A stretch of 64,000 nt of DNA, taken from positions 62,001 through 126,000 of the forward strand of contig NC_012438.1 in the NCBI RefSeq assembly GCF_000021545.1. The letters are read 5' to 3'. The stretch's first letter is position 1. Each line of letters opens with the position of its first letter. This DNA is from Sulfurihydrogenibium azorense Az-Fu1 (lineage in GTDB: Bacteria; Aquificota; Aquificia; Aquificales; Hydrogenothermaceae). Below are positions 1 to 8,962 of this stretch, piece by piece. The notes below the pieces were generated by a model that was not told where the DNA came from, did no database searches, and saw only the letters and a list, made by a program, of their open reading frames with translations. The translations under genes and the position numbers were made by a program.

Positions 1-662
1 TAAAACAGTGTTTAGACTTACAAGACACCCTTAACAAGAAGATAAACGAAAACTGGAAACAGATAAGAAAAAAGGAAGACTTTTACAGGGCTATATGGCT
101 TGAATGTGCAGAAGCTGTAGAAAGCCTTCCTTGGAAGTGGTGGAAAAAAGTAGAACCGGATTTAGAAAATCTCGAGATAGAACTTGCTGATATCTTCCAC
201 TTTATTCTATCTCTCATTCTTATGGAAAACAAGCCAGATTTAACCTACCTTTACAAAGGTTTAAATGAGGATTTTACCAATCTTAAAGGTATAGAAGGAG
301 ATTATATAAATCACTACTTAGCAGATATATACCAAAACAACGCTGATAAGTATAAAGAGTATATATTTTTACTTGAAAGAATAGCAGAAAAAGCTTTAAA
401 ACAAGATCTAAACGGTGTACTATTCTTTTTCGGATTAATCACAAAAAGGTTAATGGGTTTTGATAGGCTTTATTTACTTTACATGGGTAAAAACATATTA
501 AACCACATTAGACAGGAGATGGGATACAAATCTGGAGATTACAAGAAAGTGATTAACGGATTGGAAGATAATAAATATTTGATAAAATTAATAAAAGAGA
601 TTAATGACATGAACCAGCTGGAAACTAAAATAAGAGAAGAATTTACTAAAATAGGAGTGTAG
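1..662 (+). CDS. dimeric all-alpha dUTPase-like nucleotide pyrophosphatase (5' end outside window)
   Basis: The frame is open from base 3, so the start codon lies upstream of the window; the ATG at 222 is internal. The visible protein begins with a helix containing LDLQDTLN, then WLECAEAVESLPWKWW (an ExxE metal-binding helix) and ELADIFHFILSL (the ExxD helix). This is the pattern of the MazG-like dimeric dUTPase family, which hydrolyses dUTP to dUMP and keeps uracil out of DNA. It ends 3 bases before the next gene, so the two are probably co-transcribed. The substrate is inferred from the family only. Confidence 0.8.
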   Translation, partial: KQCLDLQDTLNKKINENWKQIRKKEDFYRAIWLECAEAVESLPWKWWKKVEPDLENLEIELADIFHFILSLILMENKPDLTYLYKGLNEDFTNLKGIEGDYINHYLADIYQNNADKYKEYIFLLERIAEKALKQDLNGVLFFFGLITKRLMGFDRLYLLYMGKNILNHIRQEMGYKSGDYKKVINGLEDNKYLIKLIKEINDMNQLETKIREEFTKIGV

Positions 663-665
663 AAC

Positions 666-1514
666 ATGGAAAATACAGGATTTTTTTTCATAAGCCAGTT
701 ATTTTGGCTGATATTCCTTTTTATGATTATAATGCCTATACTACAAGCTCAAATGCTTCAATGGAGCAGAGAGAGAATATTAAAAGCTATAGAAGATAAA
801 TACGGTAGCAAAGTCATAACTCTTATTCACAGACAAGAAACAAGGTCTTTGTTTGGCTTTTTTATGATGAGGATGATAACCATAGAAGACTCAGAAGCTG
901 TTTTAAGGGCAATAAGAATGACACCTAAAGACAAACCAATAGACTTTATTATTCATACCCCAGGAGGAATTGCACTGGCAGCTACTCAGATAGCAAAAGC
1001 ATTAGCAGACCATCCTGCGAAAGTAAGAGTAATTGTACCTCACTTTGCAATGTCAGGAGGAACTTTAATAGCCTTAGCAGCTGACGAGATATTAATGGAT
1101 AATCATGCAGTTTTAGGACCTGTAGACCCACAACTTGGAGCAGAACCAGCAGCTTCTTTAGTAGCCATAGAAAAACTAAAAGATCCTAAAGACATAGATG
1201 ACCAAACTTTGGTGAAGATAGACATGAGTAAAAAAGCATTAAAACAGATGTACGACACAGTAGTAAATCTTTTAGTTAAAAAAGGTCATCCTTTAGAAAA
1301 AGCACAGATAATAGCAGAAGAACTCTCTCAAGGAAAGTACACCCACGACTTTCCTATTACTGTAGAACATTTAAAACAACTTGGATTAAACGTATCTACA
1401 GATATGCCAGAAGAGGTTTACGCACTAATGGACTTATATCCTCAACCTACAGGTATACCTGCAGTTCAGTACCTACCAGAACCAGTAAGAAGACCAGAGG
1501 CAGTTAAAAAGTAA
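666..1514 (+). CDS. SDH-type Clp-fold membrane serine protease (SppA-like)
   Basis: 282 residues. An N-terminal hydrophobic segment (about residues 7-28) would anchor the protein in the inner membrane. The rest is a Clp/crotonase-fold domain with TPGG at 98-101, the probable nucleophile Ser130 in AMSGGT, and GPVDPQL at 151-157. This layout matches the SDH protease/DUF114 family of signal-peptide-peptidase-like enzymes, thought to act in membrane protein quality control. It overlaps the start of the DUF502 gene by one base. Natural substrates are unknown. Confidence 0.85.
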   Translation: MENTGFFFISQLFWLIFLFMIIMPILQAQMLQWSRERILKAIEDKYGSKVITLIHRQETRSLFGFFMMRMITIEDSEAVLRAIRMTPKDKPIDFIIHTPGGIALAATQIAKALADHPAKVRVIVPHFAMSGGTLIALAADEILMDNHAVLGPVDPQLGAEPAASLVAIEKLKDPKDIDDQTLVKIDMSKKALKQMYDTVVNLLVKKGHPLEKAQIIAEELSQGKYTHDFPITVEHLKQLGLNVSTDMPEEVYALMDLYPQPTGIPAVQYLPEPVRRPEAVKK

Positions 1515-2149
1515 TGAAAAGTATAAACTTTAAAAACATATTTATAACAGGATTATTTGTCTTAATACCTATAATTGTAACTGTATGGGTTATAAAGACC
1601 CTTCTCTCCGTAGTAAACAACTTAATACTTCCATATTTAGAAGAGATAGGAATTCCAACACCTCACATTCCGGGACTTGGTATAATAGTAACACTTTCTA
1701 TAATATTCCTGCTTGGACTTCTTGCCCAAAACTACTTCGGTAAAAAGTTCTTAGCGTACGTAGAATCCTTAATATCAAAAATTCCCGTTGCAGGTTCTGT
1801 TTACAATGCTACAAAACAGACGATGGAAACACTTTTCTCAAAGAAAGAAAACTTTTCAAAAGTTGCCCTTGTTAGGTTTCCCCATCAGGATACATACGCT
1901 ATTGGGTTTATAGCTAATCAGTTAAAAATATGTGACGAAGATTACTACATAGTTTTTGTCCCAGCTGCAATCAACCCAACTTCTGGGTTTGCCATTATGG
2001 TAAAAAAACAGGACATTATAATAACAGATTTAACCGTTGAAGAAGCAATGAGGACCATTGTATCAGGTGGACTTGTAATAAAAAAACATATAAAATTACT
2101 TAAAGACAACCAAGTCCCAGCAGGAGAAGTCTCTGCAAACGGAGAGTAG
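1514..2149 (+). CDS. DUF502 family inner-membrane protein
   Basis: 211 residues with two predicted membrane helices (about 11-33 and 53-72), followed by a soluble domain. The motif IPVAGSVYNATKQ around residue 90 and the overall length are typical of DUF502, a widespread family with no firm biochemical role. The gene starts in the last base of the protease gene and ends one base before ubiD, so the three are one transcription unit. A membrane-linked function together with the protease is plausible but not shown. Confidence 0.85.
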   Translation: MKSINFKNIFITGLFVLIPIIVTVWVIKTLLSVVNNLILPYLEEIGIPTPHIPGLGIIVTLSIIFLLGLLAQNYFGKKFLAYVESLISKIPVAGSVYNATKQTMETLFSKKENFSKVALVRFPHQDTYAIGFIANQLKICDEDYYIVFVPAAINPTSGFAIMVKKQDIIITDLTVEEAMRTIVSGGLVIKKHIKLLKDNQVPAGEVSANGE

Positions 2150-2150
2150 T

Positions 2151-3626
2151 ATGCCTTACGAAGACCTTAGAGAGTTTATAAGAGATTTAGAAAAAAACAA
2201 TGAACTTATCAAAGTAAAATCAAAGGTAAGTCCTATCCTTGAAATCACAGAGATAGCAGACAGAATGATGAAGATGCCCAACGGTGGAAAAGCACTACTG
2301 TTTGAGAATGTTGAAGGTTACGAAGGTATACCTGTCCTTATAAACGCCTTCGGTAGTGAAAAACGAATGAAGATGGCATTAGGAGTTAAAAATTTTGAAG
2401 ATATAGGATGGAAGCTCTACAAGATAGTAAAGCCAGAAATACCTAACACATTTTTAGAAAAGATAAAAAAACTCCCAGAGCTAAAAAAACTCAACGATGC
2501 TCTACCAGTTGTAGTAAAAGATGGAAAATGTAAAGAGGTAATAAAAAAAGGAAATGATGTTAACGTATTTGAATTTCCTGTTTTGAAATGCTGGCCAAAA
2601 GACGGGGGAAGGTTTATAACGCTTCCGATAGTAATATCAAAAGACCCTGAAAACGGTATAAGAAACATAGGAATGTATAGAATCCAACTGATAGATAAAA
2701 ACAAAGTAACAGTTCACTGGCAGATACACAAAGGTGGTTCACACCACTACTGGAAAGCCAAAAAGTTAGGACAAAAAATACCTGTAGCGATAGTTATAGG
2801 TGCAGACCCTGTAATAACTTACTGTGCCTCAGCTCCACTTCCAGAAGATGTTGACGAGTTTCTATTTGCTGGGATAATAAGAGAAAAAGGTATTAAATTA
2901 GTAAAGTGTGAAACAGTTCCGTTGGAAGTCCCTGCCGATGCAGAGATTGTTATAGAGGGCTACATAGACCCATCAGAACCTTTACACGATGAAGGACCAT
3001 TTGGAGACCACACAGGATTCTACACACCAGTAGATAAGTATCCTTTAATGCATATAACATGTATAACCCACAGGAAAGATCCTATCTATCAAACAACGAT
3101 AGTAGGAAAACCACCTATGGAAGACGGCTGGCTTGGAAAAGCCACAGAAAGAATATTCCTTCCAATGGTTCAGTTTAATCTACCAGAAATTGTTGATTAC
3201 AACCTACCTATTGCTGGATGTTTCCATAACTTTGCCTTTGTTTCTATCAAGAAAAGATATCCGGGTCATGCCTTTAAAGTAATAAACGCACTTTGGGGAC
3301 TGGGACAACTCATGTTTGAAAAAAATATAGTTGTATTTGATGACTGGGTAAACGTTCAAGATATAAATGAAGTATTATGGATATGGGGAAACAACGTTGA
3401 TCCATCAAGGGATGTAATAATACAAAAAGGAGTTATAGACGTTTTAGACCACTCAACAAACTACGTTGGTTTTGGTGGAAAAATGGGAATAGATGCTACT
3501 ACGAAATGGAAAGAAGAAGGCTACCTAAGAGATTGGCCAGAAGTTGCTAAAATGGATGAAAGTGTGAAGAAAAAAGTCCTTCCTGTTTGGGAAGAAATAC
3601 TAAAAAATATGTTAGAGATGATATAA
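2151..3626 (+). CDS. ubiD: UbiD family prenylated-FMN-dependent decarboxylase
   Basis: 491 residues, the normal length for UbiD. The N-terminal half carries GGKALLFENV, and the cofactor region has RNIGMYRIQ and VHWQIHKGGSHH. The stretches ADAEIVIEGYIDP and EGPFGDHTGFYTP hold the conserved acidic residues used in decarboxylation. UbiD removes the carboxylate from an aromatic quinone precursor using prenylated FMN made by UbiX, which is not in the window. In this kind of organism it probably serves (demethyl)menaquinone synthesis, but the exact substrate cannot be read from sequence. Confidence 0.92.
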   Translation: MPYEDLREFIRDLEKNNELIKVKSKVSPILEITEIADRMMKMPNGGKALLFENVEGYEGIPVLINAFGSEKRMKMALGVKNFEDIGWKLYKIVKPEIPNTFLEKIKKLPELKKLNDALPVVVKDGKCKEVIKKGNDVNVFEFPVLKCWPKDGGRFITLPIVISKDPENGIRNIGMYRIQLIDKNKVTVHWQIHKGGSHHYWKAKKLGQKIPVAIVIGADPVITYCASAPLPEDVDEFLFAGIIREKGIKLVKCETVPLEVPADAEIVIEGYIDPSEPLHDEGPFGDHTGFYTPVDKYPLMHITCITHRKDPIYQTTIVGKPPMEDGWLGKATERIFLPMVQFNLPEIVDYNLPIAGCFHNFAFVSIKKRYPGHAFKVINALWGLGQLMFEKNIVVFDDWVNVQDINEVLWIWGNNVDPSRDVIIQKGVIDVLDHSTNYVGFGGKMGIDATTKWKEEGYLRDWPEVAKMDESVKKKVLPVWEEILKNMLEMI

Positions 3627-3670
3627 TATTTTTTTAAAAATTTTTAACCAAAATTAGACAGGAGTGGAAT

Positions 3671-4102
3671 ATGAGTGTAAAGTGGGAATTTTCTGCAGGT
3701 GGAGTTGTATTTAAAGAAGACCAAGACCAAATTTATATTCTACTAATTAAAAATAAAGATAGGTACGGTTTTCCAAAAGGAAATATAGAAAGAACTGAAA
3801 AGAGAGAGGATGCAGCTGTAAGAGAAGTTAAAGAAGAAACAGGAGTAGATGCAGAAGTCCTTGATTACTTAGGAAATGTAGAGTACTGGTACAGGTCAGG
3901 TGTTGATACAATTCACAAGTTTGTTTACTACTACCTTATGAAATACGTAGGTGGAGAGTTAAACCCCCAAAAAGAAGAGATAGAATCTGCAGAGTGGGTT
4001 CCTATAAATCAAGTAGAGGAAAAACTATCCTTTGACAAAGATAAAAAAATATTCTCTTTGGCAGTTAAAAAGTTAAAACAGCTCTCAAAAGTTAATGCTT
4101 GA
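3671..4102 (+). CDS. Nudix hydrolase
   Basis: 143 residues. The Nudix box runs from about Gly37 to Gly58 (GNIERTE, then REVKEETG), matching Gx5Ex7REUxEExGU with all metal-binding residues present. The short single-domain form and the FPKGN lead-in resemble diadenosine polyphosphate hydrolases. The RBS CAGGAGTG sits just before the ATG. The gene overlaps the following acyltransferase gene by 8 bases. Substrate assignment to Ap4A is only a suggestion. Confidence 0.88.
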   Translation: MSVKWEFSAGGVVFKEDQDQIYILLIKNKDRYGFPKGNIERTEKREDAAVREVKEETGVDAEVLDYLGNVEYWYRSGVDTIHKFVYYYLMKYVGGELNPQKEEIESAEWVPINQVEEKLSFDKDKKIFSLAVKKLKQLSKVNA

Positions 4103-4979
4103 TAAACTTATAGACTTTACCTTCAATTATTTTAAAAGTTTAGACAGAGAAAAAGCACTAAGAAAAGCAAATCAGATTGGAAATTTTTTATACTTTATCA
4201 ACTACCGTAAGGATGTTATTGAAAAAAATCTAAGTATAGCTTTTCCAGATAAAGACCAAAACTGGAAAGATTTTATAAGAAAAAAATCTTTACAAAACAT
4301 AGGAAGAGTTCTTGTTGAATTTCCAAGGCAACCTTATTATGTAAAGTCCAGAGAGATAAAAGATATCGTTAAAATAGAAAAAGGTTTAAATCTTTTAGAA
4401 GAAATAAAAAAATCAGGAGGAATAATAGTATCAGGTCATATATCAAGCTGGGAAATGTGTGGAACAGGCCTATCCTACTACTTAAACGGTCTTACGAGCC
4501 TTGCTTACAGACAAAAAAATGAAAAAATTAACAAGATAATAACCCAGATAAGAGAACAGTCAGGAATAAAAATAATCTATCACGACCAACCTTTAAAGTA
4601 CTTTATAAACGCTTTAAAAAACAGGGAAGTAATAAGCTTCTTAGTAGACCAAAACGCTTTAAAACATAGAGGCTACTTTGTTGATTTTTTCGGGCTTAAA
4701 GCTTCAACGGTAAACTTTCCTGCTAAGTTAGTTGCAAAATATAAAGTCCCTATTTTGGTCTCGTACATTTACTTTAATGAAGAAGATAAAAAGTATTACA
4801 TTACGGTAGAAAGATTAGAGTATCAACAAGGCACTGCAGAAGAAGAAACAGCTTTTAATATCACACAAGCTTACACGAAAAAGATAGAAGAGTATGTAAG
4901 AAAACATCCTGACCAGTACCTATGGGTTCACAAAAGGTGGAAAACAAGAGAGAACGAGGATTTAGAAAAAATATATTGA
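4095..4979 (+). CDS. LpxL/HtrB-like lysophospholipid or lipid A acyltransferase
   Basis: 294 residues of the LpxL/HtrB acyltransferase family, which adds secondary acyl chains to lipid A at the inner membrane. The catalytic HX4E motif is His115-Glu120 in SGHISSWE. VDQNALKHRGYFVDFFG and VSYIYF follow in the order seen in family members, and the C-terminal YLWVHKRW is characteristic. lpxA, lpxI and lpxC elsewhere in the window support a lipid A role. An IS element begins 32 bases after its stop codon. Confidence 0.85.
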   Translation: MLDKLIDFTFNYFKSLDREKALRKANQIGNFLYFINYRKDVIEKNLSIAFPDKDQNWKDFIRKKSLQNIGRVLVEFPRQPYYVKSREIKDIVKIEKGLNLLEEIKKSGGIIVSGHISSWEMCGTGLSYYLNGLTSLAYRQKNEKINKIITQIREQSGIKIIYHDQPLKYFINALKNREVISFLVDQNALKHRGYFVDFFGLKASTVNFPAKLVAKYKVPILVSYIYFNEEDKKYYITVERLEYQQGTAEEETAFNITQAYTKKIEEYVRKHPDQYLWVHKRWKTRENEDLEKIY

Positions 4980-5011
4980 CAAATAAAAATTTGTATAAGT
5001 TTCAATACACA

Positions 5012-6073
5012 GTGAACACCTACCCCTTTAAAATAATTTCAACAAAAACAGGAGGTAGGTTATATGAAAGGTATTATAGGAACCCCTATGTATATGACAA
5101 CACTCTTTCCTAAAAAACTATCAAACAAGATTAAAGACATTCCTTTAACAAAAGAAGCCAAAAAAAGACTAAAATGGATACAGCACTACCAAGATACAAA
5201 AAATATATCCAAAACCTGCAGATACTTCGGAATATCAAGAACTACCTTCTATAAATGGTTTGAAAGATACAAAAAAGACGGACTTGAAGGACTTCTTGAT
5301 AGACCTAAAACACCAAAAAACACAAGAAAACCAACTATAAGAAATCAGTACAGAGAACAAATAATAAAAGTCAGGAAACAAAACCCAACTTGGAGCAAAG
5401 AAAAAATATCGGCATATCTACAAGAAGAAAAAAACATAAAAGTATCACCATCTACAGTGTATAAAGTATTAAAAGAAGAAGGATTAATAGAGAGAACAAA
5501 ATCAATTAAAATACAAAACAAAAGAAAAAAGAGTATAAAGAAGAAAAGGACAAAAAGAGGCTTGCAAGCACAAGCCCCAGGGGATGTAGTACAAATAGAC
5601 GTAAAACACCTGAACATCGCAGGTGCAACATATTACCAATTCACAGCTATAGATAAGTATAGCAGATTTTGTTTTGCACGGGTATATGAAAGTAAAAATT
5701 CAAAGAAAACAAAAGAATTTTATATTGAGTTAAATGAGTATTTTGAATTTGAGATAAAGAGGGTACAAACAGATAACGGGAGTGAGTTTTTAGGGGAGTT
5801 TAACAAGTATTTAACGGATATAGGAGTGGAGCATTACTTTAGCTATCCAAGGAGTCCAAAGACTAATGGTGTTGTAGAAAGATTGATAAGGACAATAGAA
5901 GAGGAGTTATGGTTGATAGAGGGATTAGATTACACATTAGAGGAGATGAATAAGAAGTTAAGGAAGTATGTAAGGAAGTACAATTTTATAAGGCCACATC
6001 ATTCTTTAGGATACAAAAGACCAGCAGACATTGTTTATGGAGTATGATAAAATTTTTAGGTGAAGGTGTTCAC
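5012..6073 (+). mobile_element. IS481-like insertion sequence with terminal inverted repeats
   Basis: The left end at 5012 reads GTGAACACCTACCCCT and the right end at 6073, read on the minus strand, is GTGAACACCTTCACCT. The two ends agree at 14 of 16 positions and enclose a single transposase gene, giving an element of about 1.06 kb. No clear target duplication is visible beside the ends, so the outer boundaries could shift by a few bases. It lies between the acyltransferase gene and the HU gene and interrupts neither coding region. Confidence 0.85.
5064..6047 (+). CDS. IS481-like DDE transposase
   Basis: 327 residues. An N-terminal helix-turn-helix (about 48-75, TCRYFGISRTTFYKWF) is followed by a second HTH-like segment and a retroviral-integrase-type core. 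The catalytic triad is visible: Asp179 in QIDVKH, Asp237 in QTDNGSEF and Glu272 in NGVVERLIRT. A strong AGGAGG lies before the ATG. The frame is intact and the terminal repeats are well matched, so the element may still be active. Confidence 0.93.
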   Translation: MKGIIGTPMYMTTLFPKKLSNKIKDIPLTKEAKKRLKWIQHYQDTKNISKTCRYFGISRTTFYKWFERYKKDGLEGLLDRPKTPKNTRKPTIRNQYREQIIKVRKQNPTWSKEKISAYLQEEKNIKVSPSTVYKVLKEEGLIERTKSIKIQNKRKKSIKKKRTKRGLQAQAPGDVVQIDVKHLNIAGATYYQFTAIDKYSRFCFARVYESKNSKKTKEFYIELNEYFEFEIKRVQTDNGSEFLGEFNKYLTDIGVEHYFSYPRSPKTNGVVERLIRTIEEELWLIEGLDYTLEEMNKKLRKYVRKYNFIRPHHSLGYKRPADIVYGV

Positions 6074-6148
6074 GATGTATAGAACTCATACAAAATTTTT
6101 TAGGTAAATTTAATTTTTGTTAAAAAACACGTTGTAGGAGGGTGTGAT

Positions 6149-6424
6149 ATGACAAAGAAAGAACTTATCTCAGCTGTTGCACAGAAAGCTGGTTTAAAAA
6201 AAGCTGCTGCAGAAAAAGCAGTAAACGCAGCTATAGAAACAGTAGTAGAGGCAATCTCTAAAGGAGAAAGAGTAGCTATTCCTGGATTTGGAATTTTTAA
6301 CATAAGAGAAAGAAAGGAAAGAAAAGGTAGAAACCCAAGAACAGGAAAAGAAATTAAAATCCCTGCAAGAAAAGTAGTAGCATTTACAGCTGCTAAAGCC
6401 TTAAAAGAAGCTGTAAATAAGTAA
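6149..6424 (+). CDS. HU family DNA-binding protein
   Basis: 91 residues, normal for HU/IHF. It has the N-terminal helix MTKKELISAVAQKAGL, the GFGIFNIRERKERKGRNP arm that inserts into the DNA minor groove, and the closing helix KALKEAVN. HU bends and compacts DNA as a homodimer. The RBS AGGAGGGTG is strong. Its upstream region has been altered by the IS element ending at 6073, 75 bases before the start codon. Confidence 0.95.
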   Translation: MTKKELISAVAQKAGLKKAAAEKAVNAAIETVVEAISKGERVAIPGFGIFNIRERKERKGRNPRTGKEIKIPARKVVAFTAAKALKEAVNK

Positions 6425-6432
6425 ATTAAAAA

Positions 6433-6454
6433 AAGGGGGTTTAAGAGCCCCCTT
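6433..6454 (+). terminator. stem-loop after the HU gene, weak terminator
   Basis: GGGGG at 6435-6439 pairs with CCCCC at 6448-6452, extended by flanking A-T pairs, with an 8-base loop. There is no long T run after the stem on the plus strand. An A-rich stretch before it could serve as the T tract for minus-strand transcripts. It probably limits read-through into the pseudouridine synthase gene. Confidence 0.5.
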
Positions 6455-6471
6455 GTAAAAAGGAGCTCAAT

Positions 6472-7203
6472 ATTAGACTAGATAGATTTTTAGCAAATCA
6501 AGGTTTTGGAAGTAGGTCTGAGGTTCAAAAACTTATAAAAAAAGGGTTTGTAAAAGTAAACGATAAAGAAGTTAAAGACCCTTCTATTCATATAGACCCA
6601 TTGAAAGATAAAGTTAGCGTAGAAGATGAAGATGTTAACTATCAAGAAAATTTTTACTTTATGTTAAACAAACCTTTAGGATATATAACTGCTACTTACG
6701 ATGAAAATTTTCCAACAGTAATAAGTTTGCTGGATGATGAAACTGTAAAAGACAAACTTTTTCCAATAGGCAGATTAGACTTAGATACAGAAGGACTTTT
6801 GATACTAACTACAGATGGTCAATTAGCACACAGATTAGCCCATCCAAAATGGAACATAGAAAAAGAATACTACGCCATCGTAGAAGGGGACGTATCTAAA
6901 ATTGATTTTTCACCTTTTGAAAAAGAAGGTATTTACCTAAAAAAAGATAAGTATAAAACAAAGCCTTTTAAAGTAAAAGTTTTATCAGCCTTAGAAGAAG
7001 AGTCTAAAGTTTTAATAACTGTTTCAGAAGGAAAATACCATATAGTAAAAAAAATAATGGAATCTTTAGGTCATCCTGTTAAATATTTAAAAAGAGTAAG
7101 GATGGGTAATCTAAAGCTTGATGAAAACCTTCAACCTGGAGATTACCGTCCTTTAACAGAAGAAGAGATAAGAAAATTAAAGAGTCTTGTTAAACTAGAT
7201 TAA
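6472..7203 (+). CDS. RsuA/RluB-type rRNA pseudouridine synthase with an ATT start codon
   Basis: 243 residues when read from ATT at 6472, the only start that gives a full S4 RNA-binding domain beginning (M)RLDRFLANQGFGSRSE. AGGAG lies at 6461-6465, six bases upstream. No ATG, GTG or TTG upstream in frame fits; the TTG at 6601 would delete the S4 domain. The catalytic Asp is in GRLDLDTEGLL (about residue 103), with KEYYAIVEG and YHIVKKIMESLG further on. The enzyme isomerises a uridine in ribosomal RNA; which position is not determined. Its stop codon overlaps the next start by one base. Confidence 0.87.
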   Translation: MRLDRFLANQGFGSRSEVQKLIKKGFVKVNDKEVKDPSIHIDPLKDKVSVEDEDVNYQENFYFMLNKPLGYITATYDENFPTVISLLDDETVKDKLFPIGRLDLDTEGLLILTTDGQLAHRLAHPKWNIEKEYYAIVEGDVSKIDFSPFEKEGIYLKKDKYKTKPFKVKVLSALEEESKVLITVSEGKYHIVKKIMESLGHPVKYLKRVRMGNLKLDENLQPGDYRPLTEEEIRKLKSLVKLD

Positions 7204-8321
7204 TGAAAAAAATTCTGTCTTTCTCTCTATTTGATACAGGAGAAACCATACTGGGAGCTATGGTTTACTCTGTATTCTTTCCCCTTTATATAACAAAGTA
7301 CGTAGACCCTAAAATCTATAGTTATGTTTACAGTTTTACATTTTTACTATCTTTCTTGTTTGCACTACAGCTGGGTAAGTATGTTGATAGAACTGGAAAA
7401 AGGAAAGAAGGATTTATCGTTTTTGCTACTTTGACGACTATTCTTTGTTTTTCTTTAGGATTTTTAGAAAGTATGCCAATTTTATCTCTAATTGTTTTTT
7501 CTCTTATGTCTATAGCTCATCAGCAAAGTTTTGTTTTTTATAACTCTTTACTTTTAAACTTTGAAACAAAAGGCTTAGCATCGGGACTTGGTGTAAGTTT
7601 TGGGTACATTGGTTCAGCTATTGCTCTTATCTTTTTTGCAAAGGTTTTGTCTATCCCAAATGTTTACTTTATAACAGGTTTGATTTTCTTCTTGTTTGCT
7701 CTTCCTTCTTTTTTCTTTTTAGAAAATCCATCTTTAAAACATAATGTAAGTCTAAAAGAGGTGTTTAAAGATAAAAAGTTTATCCTTACTATAGTATCAA
7801 TCTTATCCTTAACAGAGGTAGCAAATACATTAATAGCTATGATGAGTATATACCTAAAAAATGTGTTTGCTTTGGAAGATAGCCAGATTTATAAGGTAAT
7901 CGGTCTTTCAGCTGTAGGTGGTATAGTGGGTGGTATTTTCTGGGGTAAGGTTTTAGATAAATTTTCAAGTGATAAGGTATTTCCACTAGGATTTTTCTTA
8001 TGGGCAGGTTTTTTAATAGTTTTACCTGTTGTTCATGGGGATTTAATCTTAGTAGCTGGATTTGTTGCTGGATTTTCTTTAGCACATCTTTGGACAGTAT
8101 CAAGGGTTTATATCATCTCAAAATTTCCCCAAGAAGAAGTATCTACAAGGATGTCTTTTTTATCTTTAACAGAAAGACTTGCTTCAACAACTGGATTGTT
8201 TATCTGGGGAACGTTGCTTTTCATAACACAGGATAACTATAGGTTGTCAGCAATGCTTATGAGTGTTTTTCCGATTTTAGGTTTTTTTATATTTTTGTAC
8301 TCTAAAAGATTTTCTACTTAA
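7203..8321 (+). CDS. MFS permease, UMF1/Atg22-like
   Basis: 372 residues, highly hydrophobic, with about 11-12 membrane helices. The N-terminus SFSLFDTGETILGAMVYSVFFPLYI resembles the UMF1 (Atg22-like) branch of the major facilitator superfamily, and LGKYVDRTGKRK is the MFS loop 2-3 motif. Substrate is unknown. It starts at the stop codon of the pseudouridine synthase gene and converges on the cupredoxin gene, overlapping its end by 8 bases. Confidence 0.8.
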   Translation: MKKILSFSLFDTGETILGAMVYSVFFPLYITKYVDPKIYSYVYSFTFLLSFLFALQLGKYVDRTGKRKEGFIVFATLTTILCFSLGFLESMPILSLIVFSLMSIAHQQSFVFYNSLLLNFETKGLASGLGVSFGYIGSAIALIFFAKVLSIPNVYFITGLIFFLFALPSFFFLENPSLKHNVSLKEVFKDKKFILTIVSILSLTEVANTLIAMMSIYLKNVFALEDSQIYKVIGLSAVGGIVGGIFWGKVLDKFSSDKVFPLGFFLWAGFLIVLPVVHGDLILVAGFVAGFSLAHLWTVSRVYIISKFPQEEVSTRMSFLSLTERLASTTGLFIWGTLLFITQDNYRLSAMLMSVFPILGFFIFLYSKRFST

Positions 8322-8697
8322 CGTAAATATCACCTTTTGTTGGGAAAAAATCAACGCAGTATGGACAGGTAAATATGTGATGTCCTGGGTATATCATCTT
8401 TACTTTTACTTCTCTTGTTTCTCCGTTTTTTATATTTTCTACCATAACATCGTAAGGTGGAAGTATGTAAAAGCAGTGTCCGTAGTATTTTGAGTTTGGC
8501 TCTTGTTCTATCCCTTCATCTACAGCTGTAATTCTAAAAAGCACTACTTTGTTCCTTTCAACGGTTATAACATTTGGCTCGTATCCATTTTTTGACACTT
8601 TTATATCTACGACTAAATCTGGTTTTTCTTCTGTTTTGGTGCAGGATAAAATGATTAACAAAAGCCCTATTAAGTAAAAAATTTTTAAAAATCTCAT
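8314..8697 (-). CDS. cupredoxin-like lipoprotein
   Basis: 127 residues from the ATG at 8697, chosen because AAGGA lies 7 bases before it and a signal peptide follows directly; an in-frame ATG at 8730 would add 11 residues. The signal peptide ends in a lipobox (LLIILSC), so the protein is probably a periplasm-facing lipoprotein. The mature domain resembles cupredoxins (KVSKNGYEPNVITVERNKVV). Candidate metal ligands are in GHCFYI and in the C-terminal GHHIFTCPYC. Copper binding and electron transfer are inferred. Confidence 0.72.
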   Translation of the reverse strand: MRFLKIFYLIGLLLIILSCTKTEEKPDLVVDIKVSKNGYEPNVITVERNKVVLFRITAVDEGIEQEPNSKYYGHCFYILPPYDVMVENIKNGETREVKVKMIYPGHHIFTCPYCVDFFPTKGDIYVK

Positions 8698-8719
8698 TTT
8701 AGGTTCCTTGTTTTGAAAA

Positions 8720-8962
8720 CTATCCCCCACTTACAGGTGGTATTATAGCAACTTTATCATTTTCATTTAAAATACTGTCTTTTTCTGCATAGTTTTCATT
8801 AACTGCAATCATAGACTTTTGTAGTATGTCTCTAATGTTTGGATAAATCTTTGTTAAATAGTTGATTAAATCTTCTACGGTATTACCATTAAAATCAACT
8901 ATCTCACTACTTTTTCCTACTTTATCTTTTACCTGAGAAAAGTACAAAACCTCAACTTTCAT
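8720..8962 (-). CDS. moaD: MoaD/ThiS-like sulfur carrier, molybdopterin synthase small subunit
   Basis: 80 residues with a beta-grasp fold pattern and the diagnostic C-terminus VAIIPPVSGG. The final Gly-Gly is activated and thiocarboxylated to donate sulfur to precursor Z in molybdopterin synthesis. It overlaps the end of the RibD-type reductase gene by 11 bases. moeA and a sulfite-oxidase-like molybdoenzyme in the same window give it likely pathway partners. Confidence 0.88.
   Translation of the reverse strand: MKVEVLYFSQVKDKVGKSSEIVDFNGNTVEDLINYLTKIYPNIRDILQKSMIAVNENYAEKDSILNENDKVAIIPPVSGG

Noticed and set aside
5000-6090. Target-site duplication around the IS481-like element
   Set aside because: The bases left of 5012 (ATACACA) and right of 6073 (GATGTAT) do not match, so no duplication can be claimed.
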